Shown here: positions 45,353 through 52,955 of the stretch, piece after piece | Layout of the letters: each line of letters begins with the position of its first letter | Position numbering within the stretch: the first letter of the stretch is position 1 | Source: CAZPDM01 sp964585305 | GTDB taxonomy: Bacteria; Planctomycetota; Uabimicrobiia; Uabimicrobiales; JABWCH01 | DNA length: 64,000 nucleotides | Assembly (NCBI GenBank): GCA_964585305.1 | Contig: CAZPDM010000011.1 | Location: 1 to 64,000, forward strand | Direction of reading: 5' to 3' | The notes under the pieces: generated by a model | The model's database searches: none | Seen by the model: the letters and a program-made list of their open reading frames with translations, nothing else | What the model was told of the DNA's origin: nothing | Made by a program: the position numbers and the translations under genes

Positions 45353-45387
45353 TTTTTGTCTAGTAAGACAAAAAGATTTGTTATAAT
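45353..45387. promoter_or_regulatory. Inverted repeat plus -10 box upstream of the M4 protease gene
   Basis: Perfect 9-base arms TTTTTGTCT/AGACAAAAA with a 4-base spacer (45353-45374), then TATAAT (45382-45387). The repeat overlaps the expected -35 position, so it could be an operator acting on both divergent genes. Confidence 0.5.
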
Positions 45388-45460
45388 GTAAAAGATCAAG
45401 ATTTTTTTCTTCAAAGAAAATTGAAAGATTTTAGTATTTTCTTTTCAAAGGAAAACATAT

Positions 45461-46954
45461 ATGAATCTATCTAAACTAATGCTTGCTTTAGTTGTACTAT
45501 GTGTAGTTATTTCCGCAGCCGATAAAATCGATTTGCGTAGTAATAAACAAGTACAAGAACTTGGTGCTCAAAGAATGAGCCATGAAGAAGTCGTTCGCAC
45601 TTTAGCTGGTGCTGGCGAAGAAATGGGCTTAAAATTACTAAAGAAAACCGAAGATGGTGCATATCGCTATGTTCAATTGTTTAATGGCGTTCCAGTATGG
45701 GGACACACCATTACTTTGATCGAAAATCAACGCGGTATTGAATGTATGCATGGCGATTTAATCGTCAATCTTCAAAATGAAGTTCGTAGCGTAGCTCCAA
45801 CTTTGGATGCTCAAACTGCCCTTGAAAATATGAAACAACTTCAACGTGGCAATTCCCGCGCCGAATGGATTTATGAAAATGAAAAAAGCGAGCTAGTAGT
45901 TTTCATCAACAAAGAAAATGCCGGTCAACTTTGCTATGACGTTTCCTTCTTTGCTGATGTTACCGAAGGCGGCCAACCTACTCGTCCAACCTATCTAGTA
46001 GATGCTACTACTGGTGAAGTTGTCGAACATTTTGACGCTTTGACTTTTGAATCCGGCTTTGGCCCAGGTGGAAATAAAAAAGTCGGCAGATATGAATATG
46101 GTAAAGAATATCCTGCTTTTGAAGTAGAATTTGCTAATGGCAAATCTACCATGCGCACAAAAGATGTTGTAACAGTAAACTTAAATCATTCTACATATGG
46201 TTCTACACCTTTCTCTTTTGAAGGTCAAACCAATACTGTCAAAACAATCAATGACGCATATTCCCCTTTAAATGATGCTCATTATTTTGGCATAGTAACT
46301 TTCAAACTTTATAAAGAATGGTATAACACCACTCCATTAACATTCCAATTGATGTTGCGTGTTCACTATAGCAATAACTATGAAAATGCTTTCTGGAATG
46401 GTTCTTCTATGACTTTTGGCGATGGCAAGAGTTATTTCTATCCTCTAGTATCTCTTGATGTTGTTGCCCATGAAGTTAGCCATGGTTTTACAGAACAAAA
46501 TTCTGGTTTAGTATATCGTAGCCAATCTGGTGGTATCAATGAAGCCTTCTCTGATATTGTTGGTGAAGCTGCTAAATTCTATATGCTAAATACAAACGAC
46601 TGGATGGTTGGTGCTAATATTTTCAAACAATCTGGTGCATTACGTTATTTTAAAGATCCAACTCTTGATGGCCGTTCTATTGGAAGTGCAAAAAGCTATT
46701 ATGAAGGTATGGATGTTCACTATTCTAGTGGTGTATATAACAAAGCCTTCTATCTTTTAGCTACTCTCCCTGGCTGGAATACCAAAAAAGCCTTTGACGT
46801 TTTCATTCTTGCCAATCAAAAATACTGGCCAAGCAATGCTACATTCGTTACTGGCGCACAAGGTGTTCGTGATGCTGCTAAAGCACTTGGCTATAGTGCA
46901 GCTGATGTTGTCACAGCATTCCAAGGTGTTGATGTAACTATTACAGTTGACTAG
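45461..46954 (+). CDS. Secreted M4 (thermolysin-like) metalloprotease
   Basis: 497 residues. Signal peptide (SKLMLALVVLCVVISAAD), FTP/PepSY-type propeptide (~25-190), then the peptidase. The zinc site is VVAHEVSHGFTEQNSG (~337) with the third ligand in GGINEAFSDIVGEA. The catalytic His lies in MDVHYSSGVYNKAFY. It is a broad extracellular protease activated by removal of its propeptide. AAAGGA precedes the ATG. Its codon use looks more C-rich than its neighbours, consistent with high expression. A strong terminator follows. Confidence 0.95.
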   Translation: MNLSKLMLALVVLCVVISAADKIDLRSNKQVQELGAQRMSHEEVVRTLAGAGEEMGLKLLKKTEDGAYRYVQLFNGVPVWGHTITLIENQRGIECMHGDLIVNLQNEVRSVAPTLDAQTALENMKQLQRGNSRAEWIYENEKSELVVFINKENAGQLCYDVSFFADVTEGGQPTRPTYLVDATTGEVVEHFDALTFESGFGPGGNKKVGRYEYGKEYPAFEVEFANGKSTMRTKDVVTVNLNHSTYGSTPFSFEGQTNTVKTINDAYSPLNDAHYFGIVTFKLYKEWYNTTPLTFQLMLRVHYSNNYENAFWNGSSMTFGDGKSYFYPLVSLDVVAHEVSHGFTEQNSGLVYRSQSGGINEAFSDIVGEAAKFYMLNTNDWMVGANIFKQSGALRYFKDPTLDGRSIGSAKSYYEGMDVHYSSGVYNKAFYLLATLPGWNTKKAFDVFILANQKYWPSNATFVTGAQGVRDAAKALGYSAADVVTAFQGVDVTITVD

Positions 46955-46977
46955 TTTTGAAAAACTAAGATCTGACA

Positions 46978-47010
46978 AAAGCCTACCGCAAAATCGGTAG
47001 GTTTTTTTTT
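46978..47010 (+). terminator. M4 protease terminator
   Basis: Hairpin CCTACCG/CGGTAGG followed by nine T. Confidence 0.9.
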
Positions 47011-47111
47011 GAAAAAAAATTTTTTTCTTATCAAATTTGAATTTTTTTCGTACAATATAAAAATGTTTTTATTTTTTTCGAGTTCTTTCCATTTTTTAGG
47101 AGGTGGTTATT

Positions 47112-48119
47112 ATGGCGTTGAATTTAGAAGGGCTGCGATTAGATATAGAAAATGCGAAGTACTTCGATGGTATCCACTTTTTCCCTATCATCTCTGAAAA
47201 AAATACTCAAAATACCAACAATTATCGATTTTTATGGGAAGGAATGGAAGAAAAGAAAGTAGATGTTGAGGAACTAAAAAGCTCATCTGTTCCTACTGTA
47301 ACATTAACAAACAAATCTTCAGAATCATATATTGCATATCGTGGAAATATCATCCGAGGTGGGGGACAAAATAGGCAAATACTTCATAGTTTTGTTGTTC
47401 CAGCCCAAAAATCATTACAAATTCCAGTGCAATGTATCCAACAAGGACGATGGAACCCTAATCAAAATAAGCAATTTTCTCAAAAAGCTGGAGAAGTAAC
47501 TAGCTCTAGTATGCGCTTTAAATCTAAAACTCAAAGTGATACATGGAATACTATCACTGAACAAAGTACTCGTACTCATACAATAAGTTGCAGTTATGAC
47601 TATACTGTTAACAAAGATTACTATACAGGATCCCATCAAGAATCTATTACCGCAGAATCTTCCATTACTTCTTCGCAACTAGAAGAACAAAATAAACGTG
47701 CAGAAGGACGAGAAAAAGCTCAAAAAATGCTTAAAGAGATGGAAAATCCTTTACCCAACCAAGTTGGTATTTATGTTGTTATGGTAGATGCTGATGAATT
47801 TGTACATGGTAAAACTAAATTGATGGACTGTTTGGAATTGTTTGGCAATCCAGATTTATATCAAAAGGTACACAAAGAAGTTACGGCTTCTTTTATTACA
47901 GATGTTGTTATGTATCTTCAAGGTCAAAAAATTACTCTTCCTCCAGCAACACAAGAAAGATTTCAAGCCTTTTTAACGAAAATCAAAGGAGAGTCTTGGA
48001 AATCTGCATCATCTGTTGGAGAGGAAAAGCGAGAGGAAATTGCTAAATCCGAGCGTTCCTTTGGGGAAAGTATTTCTATCAACGATGAAATGATTCATGT
48101 AATGTGTTCGATATATTAG
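47112..48119 (+). CDS. DUF6569/ARPP-1-like protein of unknown function
   Basis: 335 residues from the ATG at 47112, with a perfect AGGAGGTGG just upstream. The N-terminal half contains the pattern YRGNIIRGGGQNRQILHS, then VVPAQKSLQIPVQCIQQGRW, which resembles the ARPP-1 (DUF6569) domain. The second half is helical with a Ser/Thr-rich middle. No signal peptide or membrane helix, so it is cytosolic. Function unknown. It stands alone between a terminator and a dispersed repeat. Confidence 0.65.
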   Translation: MALNLEGLRLDIENAKYFDGIHFFPIISEKNTQNTNNYRFLWEGMEEKKVDVEELKSSSVPTVTLTNKSSESYIAYRGNIIRGGGQNRQILHSFVVPAQKSLQIPVQCIQQGRWNPNQNKQFSQKAGEVTSSSMRFKSKTQSDTWNTITEQSTRTHTISCSYDYTVNKDYYTGSHQESITAESSITSSQLEEQNKRAEGREKAQKMLKEMENPLPNQVGIYVVMVDADEFVHGKTKLMDCLELFGNPDLYQKVHKEVTASFITDVVMYLQGQKITLPPATQERFQAFLTKIKGESWKSASSVGEEKREEIAKSERSFGESISINDEMIHVMCSIY

Positions 48120-48187
48120 ATTTTTTTGTAATAAGTGTTTTATCAACTAAATTGCTGGACATATTTTCGTTATCTTAATTCATAGTC

Positions 48188-48333
48188 CATGCACGTATGT
48201 GCATGATAGGAATTAACCCGCCGCTGATAAATGACGGCTTTAACGAAAAAAAATTTGCAGCGGCGGGTTCAATTCCTCACAGTTGGCATATTTTTTAGTC
48301 CAAAAACTTTTGTCTATTCATCTATCTAGAAAT
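48188..48333. repeat. Dispersed repeat R1 with large hairpin
   Basis: About 145 bp, non-coding. It starts with a small palindrome CATGCAC-GTAT-GTGCATG, then a 19-bp stem (48208-48226 with 48258-48277; arms GAATTAACCCGCCGCTG and CAGCGGCGGGTTCAATTC). It ends with an AT-rich stretch ATATTTTTTAGTCCAAAAAC running to about 48333. The core is shared with R2 at 50639-50779. Confidence 0.75.
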
Positions 48334-48337
48334 TTTT

Positions 48338-48359
48338 AGGCCGCTTTGCGGCCTTTTTG
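48338..48359 (+). terminator. Terminator between the DUF6569-like and DUF58 genes
   Basis: Hairpin AGGCCGC-TTT-GCGGCCT followed by T on the plus strand, between convergent genes. Confidence 0.8.
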
Positions 48360-48361
48360 CT

Positions 48362-49582
48362 TTATATTGTTGATAGTCCAGCTTGAATTTCTTCCGCAGA
48401 AAAACATTGAAAATTTATGTAGGGATGAGAATTAGGCCAATATTTTTGATTGGGTTGGGAATGGCATAGGATTACTTTTACTCCAATACCAAGCTGACTC
48501 CATTTCTCAATAAATTGCAATATTTCGGGAGTAGTATTGAGCAGCAAAAGAATAATCGTTGTAAATATTTCTGAGCGTTCTTCTAAAATTGGAGTAACAT
48601 TTTCTAAAAAATTTTTTTCGCAAGGTTCCAAACAAGCTAAAACTTCTAAAACATTTTCAAAATGTGCCAAAGAACGGCCTGCTTCTAATATATATACTTG
48701 CGGACCAGCTGCAAAAATATCAAGCAAATATTCTTGCCGAGAAAGATAATCTGCAATTGCAGCACCTAAACTTAGCATAGCTTCAAAATCATTCAAGTGA
48801 GAGGAAGATTTATTTATAAGTTGAGTATCTATAACTAAAGCAAGACGGCAAAAATATTCTTCTTGATACTCTCTAACAACAGGCATTCCCAATCTTGCCC
48901 AAGAATGCCAATCAATTTCGCGAAGCCGATCTCCGGGATGGTATTCACGATTTCCCATGTATTCAGTAGAATCGCTCAATCTACTAGCATAGGCGATTCC
49001 ACCTGGCTGATATTTACGTCCCGTGGGAATTTGAAATTCTTGTAACGGAGTAAAATTAGGATAAACAATAATATTATTTGCGCAAGGATCATGATAATAT
49101 CCCATCCGTAACCATCCAAAAGGAAATGTTGTGTCTGCCCAAAACCCAGAAAAATAGATTAAACCACGTTTGGAAAAATGAACTTGAAATGAAAAAGATA
49201 CTTCACTATGAGCGGATAATACAGGAATCGTTTGTTCTTTCGGGCTAAATTCAATTTGATCACGAGGATCAACAGAATGAAGTAATACATCATATACTGT
49301 TTTATTTGTACAATTACTCACAGTAACTAAAAAAGGAAACGATTGTCCTGCAACAACTCTATTTGGCAAAGTTGTACGAATTTCTAAATTTGACCGAAAG
49401 ATAAATACTAAAATGATTGCGGCAATTCCAAAACATGCTAGGAATCCTACCATCAGATAAGTGTCTATATTTGTAGAAGAGCTGCCGATCATCAATGCAA
49501 CCAAACCTCCTAAAATCAATGCACGTCCAATTTCACTAACATCTGAACACCAGCTATGCCAAAGCCTTTGTAATAAGTTCAT
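48362..49582 (-). CDS. DUF58 domain protein
   Basis: 406 residues from the ATG at 49582; an in-frame start at 49678 would overlap the UbiA gene. Two membrane helices near the N-terminus (ALILGGLVALMIG and LVGFLACFGIAAIILVFIF), then an extracytoplasmic-like beta domain, then the DUF58 core with EYHPGDRLREIDWHSWARLG and LALVIDTQL. DUF58 proteins act with MoxR ATPases and vWA proteins in envelope-linked or protein-assembly roles; here the MoxR gene is ~14 kb away. It lies 29 bp after ubiA-like and is probably cotranscribed. Confidence 0.88.
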   Translation of the reverse strand: MNLLQRLWHSWCSDVSEIGRALILGGLVALMIGSSSTNIDTYLMVGFLACFGIAAIILVFIFRSNLEIRTTLPNRVVAGQSFPFLVTVSNCTNKTVYDVLLHSVDPRDQIEFSPKEQTIPVLSAHSEVSFSFQVHFSKRGLIYFSGFWADTTFPFGWLRMGYYHDPCANNIIVYPNFTPLQEFQIPTGRKYQPGGIAYASRLSDSTEYMGNREYHPGDRLREIDWHSWARLGMPVVREYQEEYFCRLALVIDTQLINKSSSHLNDFEAMLSLGAAIADYLSRQEYLLDIFAAGPQVYILEAGRSLAHFENVLEVLACLEPCEKNFLENVTPILEERSEIFTTIILLLLNTTPEILQFIEKWSQLGIGVKVILCHSQPNQKYWPNSHPYINFQCFSAEEIQAGLSTI

Positions 49583-49611
49583 CTCTTTATAAGCCAAAGT
49601 AAATTCCTTTG

Positions 49612-50505
49612 TTAAACAATATATGCAATCATTAAGCCAGTTTGCGCGAACATCATCATTCGATACATTTGAGTCCAAGAAGGATGATTTTCTGTAGCTG
49701 CCAAAGAATGCGGATCATGGAATAATAATTTGACAACATATAACCCCCAAAGGATGAGGATAATTCCTAATGCCCATAAAATAATTGGATTTCCTGTTAG
49801 AATTCCAGATACTACGCCTATTGGCAATAGTAAAAAAGGGGCAACAAAGCAAGGACTGATAATATAGATACTTTGAAGAATTCCAAATCGAATCGGCAGT
49901 GTAGAACATCCGTTTTTTTGATCGCCCTTCATATCAGCATAATCTTTTGTTGTTGTTGCTCCAAGCAAAAAAAGACCAAAAATTAAACCAATATACCAAG
50001 GTTCAAGTATAGTCAATCTACCTAATACAGACCAACCAGCTACTTTCAATAACATTCCTCTGGGAATAGCAATTGTTAATGCAGCCGCAAGCCAATGTCT
50101 TTTTGTACGTAAAGGTGGCATAGAATAAATAATCGTGCAAAATGCTGCAATTGAAACCATTGCAAAGCATCCCCAAGTAATAAAATATGCTAAAAGTAAG
50201 GCGACAATGTAGCAGAATAAAGTTACTCCCCAAGCCTCTTTTATAGTTAATTGATTGGCAGGTAACGGACGTTCTGGTTTGTTAATGCGATCGATTTCTA
50301 AGTCATAAATTTGGTTTAAGGAATTGGAAGCTCCATTTAGAATAGCTGCTGAAATTGCTCCTAAAAGCATATATACTATGCCTAAAAAATTTGGAACACC
50401 CATAGTTTTCCAAGTAACAAACGAACCACTAATCATTCCCAATGCAGGAGGAAGTAAAGTGAACGGACGAATTAAAGCAATATAAATTTTTAATTTCGAG
50501 ATCAT
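49612..50505 (-). CDS. UbiA family prenyltransferase
   Basis: 297 residues, about eight membrane helices. Both Asp-rich substrate motifs are present: NSLNQIYDLEIDRINKPERP and DYADMKGDQKNG. The enzyme joins a polyprenyl chain to an acceptor at the membrane; possible products include quinones, heme O-type or glycerophospholipid ethers. The acceptor cannot be read from the sequence. No clear ribosome site is visible at the ATG. Confidence 0.88.
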   Translation of the reverse strand: MISKLKIYIALIRPFTLLPPALGMISGSFVTWKTMGVPNFLGIVYMLLGAISAAILNGASNSLNQIYDLEIDRINKPERPLPANQLTIKEAWGVTLFCYIVALLLAYFITWGCFAMVSIAAFCTIIYSMPPLRTKRHWLAAALTIAIPRGMLLKVAGWSVLGRLTILEPWYIGLIFGLFLLGATTTKDYADMKGDQKNGCSTLPIRFGILQSIYIISPCFVAPFLLLPIGVVSGILTGNPIILWALGIILILWGLYVVKLLFHDPHSLAATENHPSWTQMYRMMMFAQTGLMIAYIV

Positions 50506-50638
50506 AACTATTTTTTACCCAAAAAAAGTTGACGTTGATTAAGTAAGTTGTCAAAAGTATTTGGACTAAGAATTTATTATACATTCTTATCTCAATACTA
50601 ACTTTAGCTAAGTAAACTCCTCCATACACGTAGCGCAT

Positions 50639-50779
50639 GGTAGGAATTAACTGCCGTTTATAGATGGCGAGCTTTAACAAAAAAAAATTTGGGCGGGTTC
50701 AATTCCTCACAGTTGAATCTCAAACACGTAGTTGGAATATTTTTTAGTCCAAAAACTTTTGTCTATTCATTTATTAGAA
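50639..50779. repeat. Dispersed repeat R2 (degenerate copy of R1)
   Basis: Shares with R1 the runs AGGAATTAAC, GGCGGGTTCAATTCCTCAC and TTTTTTAGTCCAAAAAC with TTTTGTCTATTCAT. It carries a ~20-bp insertion after CACAGTTG, and its hairpin arms are partly eroded. Its right end reaches into the last codons and stop of the gene at 50767-51225. Confidence 0.7.
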
Positions 50780-51225
50780 ATATTTTTTTCTTGAATATTT
50801 TCAATGCTCATTGCTTCTTTACTGATGATATAAGTACGTTCCCCTATTGTAACATAAAGATATTGATTGTCTAGTGTTATAGAATTTTTATTTTTTTCTG
50901 ATTCCAATATATTATGAAGCCAATCTTGAGAGATAGTTAATGGAGAAATATTTTCTTTAAAAAAAAATTTTTGAAACAAGGTCTCTAACATTGTAGGTTG
51001 AAAAAGTAAAAGATATATAAACAAAATTAAATTAAAAGTAATGAGCCAAAAAATAAAATTGATCCAAGAAAATATTTGATAATTATTTTTTGAGGGTTGC
51101 TTAGTTGGAATATATCTTGCCTGAGAGATTTTTGAAGAAGCTCGTGGCTTTGAGGAAGGAAATAGTTTTGCACATTTCATCAAAACTTCATCAACATTTT
51201 TTTGTGAAGTAGAATTATTTTTCAT
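50767..51225 (-). CDS. Small membrane protein, candidate anti-sigma partner
   Basis: 152 residues. A cytosolic N-terminus (~70 residues, KNNSTSQKNVDEVLMKCAKLF), one strong membrane helix (IFWLITFNLILFIYLLLFQ), then an ~60-residue outer domain. GGAGGA precedes the ATG and lies within the end of the upstream sigma-like gene; the two overlap by 11 bp, so they are translationally coupled. Position and topology fit an anti-sigma factor, but no anti-sigma motif is visible. Its 3' end runs into repeat R2. Confidence 0.6.
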   Translation of the reverse strand: MKNNSTSQKNVDEVLMKCAKLFPSSKPRASSKISQARYIPTKQPSKNNYQIFSWINFIFWLITFNLILFIYLLLFQPTMLETLFQKFFFKENISPLTISQDWLHNILESEKNKNSITLDNQYLYVTIGERTYIISKEAMSIENIQEKNISNK

Positions 51226-51817
51226 TTTCTATTTCCTCCAAATATTTTTTGACGTTTTTCTGTATTTCTTCTAAATATTTTTTGACTTGATATTCTGTAA
51301 GTTTTAGTTTTTTTGCTATATCTAGTATGCTTTCATCATCTCTATATTTTAATAAAAAAATTTCTTTAATATAAGGATTTTCTGAATTTTCAATTATATC
51401 CCGAATTGCAAGTAGATTTAATACTTCTTCTGCTGTTGATTCATTACTTTCTAATGTATCAGCTAAACAAGTTTCTTCTCCATTATGAATAATAGTTGCT
51501 CTTTTTGTAAGTTTCTTTTTCTGGCTTTTTTGTTCTTTCCAATAGTTACTGATCTCTCCTTTAATTACTTTAATGACTAAAAAATTGAACGATTTTTTAA
51601 CTTCGATTTCTTTAACCTTTTTTGATAAAGTGAGTAAAACTTTATTGGTTAAGTCTAAACTATCATGGTAATCGCCAATAGTTAAATGAATAAAATTAAA
51701 TATGGCATTTTGATACCGAATTAAAAATTGATTTAAATGATACAATGTATTAGGATGTTGCTGAATATAATCGATCAAATCAACAGTCATTGTTGTACAA
51801 TTTTGGTGTAAATCCAT
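51215..51817 (-). CDS. ECF-like sigma-70 family factor (divergent)
   Basis: 200 residues. The N-terminal half looks like region 2 (FLIRYQNAIFNFIHLTIGDY, DSLDLTNKVLLTLSKKV). The C-terminal part looks like region 4 (IKEIFLLKYRDDESILDIAKKLKLTEYQVKKYLEEI), a helix-turn-helix. It is a divergent member, so promoter preference is unknown. AAGGAAAA precedes the ATG. It is coupled to a membrane protein, the usual sigma/anti-sigma layout. Confidence 0.65.
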   Translation of the reverse strand: MDLHQNCTTMTVDLIDYIQQHPNTLYHLNQFLIRYQNAIFNFIHLTIGDYHDSLDLTNKVLLTLSKKVKEIEVKKSFNFLVIKVIKGEISNYWKEQKSQKKKLTKRATIIHNGEETCLADTLESNESTAEEVLNLLAIRDIIENSENPYIKEIFLLKYRDDESILDIAKKLKLTEYQVKKYLEEIQKNVKKYLEEIENEK

Positions 51818-51852
51818 CTTTATTTTCCTTAAATAATTTGACCTACTTCACA

Positions 51853-51893
51853 AAAAAAAGCGTGATATTCGTAAGTACGAATACCACGCTTTA
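51853..51893 (-). terminator. Terminator of the Gln-rich secreted protein gene
   Basis: Hairpin AAAGCGTG..TATTCGTA / TACGAATA..CACGCTTT with a T-run on the minus strand. Confidence 0.85.
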
Positions 51894-51910
51894 CATTTTA
51901 TCATAATTTT

Positions 51911-52351
51911 TTATTTCTTTTCAGGGATTTTATCCGAATTTTTATCCATCATCCGATTCCCGTCCATCATTCGATTGCCTTCAGGTTTAGGAGGAAATAG
52001 TGGTAATGTTTTTTCAACAACCATTGTTATTTTGTTAATTTTATACAGCATCATTCCTTTAACAACATAAATATGGGTCGCATCGACGGCAACTGCGGTA
52101 TCACCACTGGATGGGCCGCCATTCATTCCTGGCATTCTTCGTTGCCCTTGTTGTCCTTGTTGCCATTGTTGCCACTGTTGTCCTTGCTGTCCTTGTTGCC
52201 ATTGTCCGCCTCTTTGACCTGGTTGCCACTGTCTGTGTGGACGACGCATATCTGGTTGCATTTCAGGATCATCCGAAATACCTTCTTCTTGTGCTATAGA
52301 AAAAGAAAGAATGCTTAATATTAAACCAAGAAATAAAATAGTTTTGCTCAT
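51911..52351 (-). CDS. Small secreted Gln/Trp/Gly-rich repeat protein
   Basis: 146 residues. Signal peptide (MSKTILFLGLILSILSFSIA), then an acidic stretch, then a low-complexity core of QW and GQQ units (QWQQGQQGQQWQQWQQ) at ~42-68. The segment VAVDATHIYVVKGMMLYKIN resembles a single beta-propeller blade strand. The end carries a repeated NRMMDGNRMMDK. AAAGGA precedes the ATG. Probably exported; function unknown. Confidence 0.65.
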   Translation of the reverse strand: MSKTILFLGLILSILSFSIAQEEGISDDPEMQPDMRRPHRQWQPGQRGGQWQQGQQGQQWQQWQQGQQGQRRMPGMNGGPSSGDTAVAVDATHIYVVKGMMLYKINKITMVVEKTLPLFPPKPEGNRMMDGNRMMDKNSDKIPEKK

Positions 52352-52504
52352 GATAAATTCCTTTCAAAAAGCAAATATATTTGTTTTAATAATTATTTGC
52401 GACTAAAATTTAACAAGAATAATATAGTTCTTTCTATTATAAGTGTAGTCAATTTAAAATTTCAGCGAAAAAAATATTTTTTTTATAAAAATAGGAGAAA
52501 AATT

Positions 52505-52921
52505 ATGACACCATCAAAAAATCATGGACGATTGCAGGGAAAAATTATATATGAACTTGCTAAATTAGAAAAATATGAAATTTTTGGAGAAGTAACTTTA
52601 TCTATTGAAGAAAAAGATTATGTTCCTGATATTTCTATTTTTTCTAAACTAAGTTCTAATTGGTTAGAAGATGAGATCAAAATGGTGGAAATGCCTTTAG
52701 GGGCTATTGAAATTCTTTCTCCTACACAAGGAACTCAAGAAATTATAGAAAAATTTAAAACTTATTTTAAAGCAGGAATTAAATCTTGCTGGCTTGTAAT
52801 TCCACCTTTACGTTCTATAGCTATTTCTTTTGAATCGCAGGATCTACAAATTTTTTCAACAGGAATTTTAAAAGATGAGATTTTAGATATTCAATTGCCG
52901 CTTCCATCAATTTTTTCATAA
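52505..52921 (+). CDS. Uma2-like (DUF820) putative PD-(D/E)XK endonuclease
   Basis: 138 residues from the ATG at 52505 with AGGAGAAA upstream; the open frame begins earlier but without a ribosome site. Family pattern: GEVTLSIEEKDYVPDISIF, PLGAIEILSPTQGTQEIIEK and YFKAGIKSCWLVIPP. The Asp of PDI and the Glu of IEILSP fit the nuclease core. It is shorter than the usual ~180 residues, and the N-terminal helix is reduced. Function of the family is unproven. Confidence 0.75.
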   Translation: MTPSKNHGRLQGKIIYELAKLEKYEIFGEVTLSIEEKDYVPDISIFSKLSSNWLEDEIKMVEMPLGAIEILSPTQGTQEIIEKFKTYFKAGIKSCWLVIPPLRSIAISFESQDLQIFSTGILKDEILDIQLPLPSIFS

Positions 52922-52955
52922 TTATAAATCTCTAGCTATTTTTAAGGAGAATTTT

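Larger units (their letters stand above)
45062..45460. other. Intergenic region containing a small membrane peptide gene and divergent control region
   Basis: 399 bp. It holds the minus-strand 59-codon gene at 45137-45316, an inverted repeat at 45353-45374 and a TATAAT at 45382-45387 serving the M4 protease. Nothing else is seen. Confidence 0.6.

Noticed and set aside
48258..48280. GGGTTCAATTCC resembles a tRNA T-arm
   Set aside because: The flanking bases do not pair as a T-stem and no acceptor, D or anticodon arms are found; it is one arm of the R1 hairpin.
52073..52318. Plus-strand frames opposite the Gln-rich secreted protein gene
   Set aside because: They are the antisense of the CAA/CAG/TGG-rich repeat, giving Leu/Pro or Val/Ala runs; no ribosome site.
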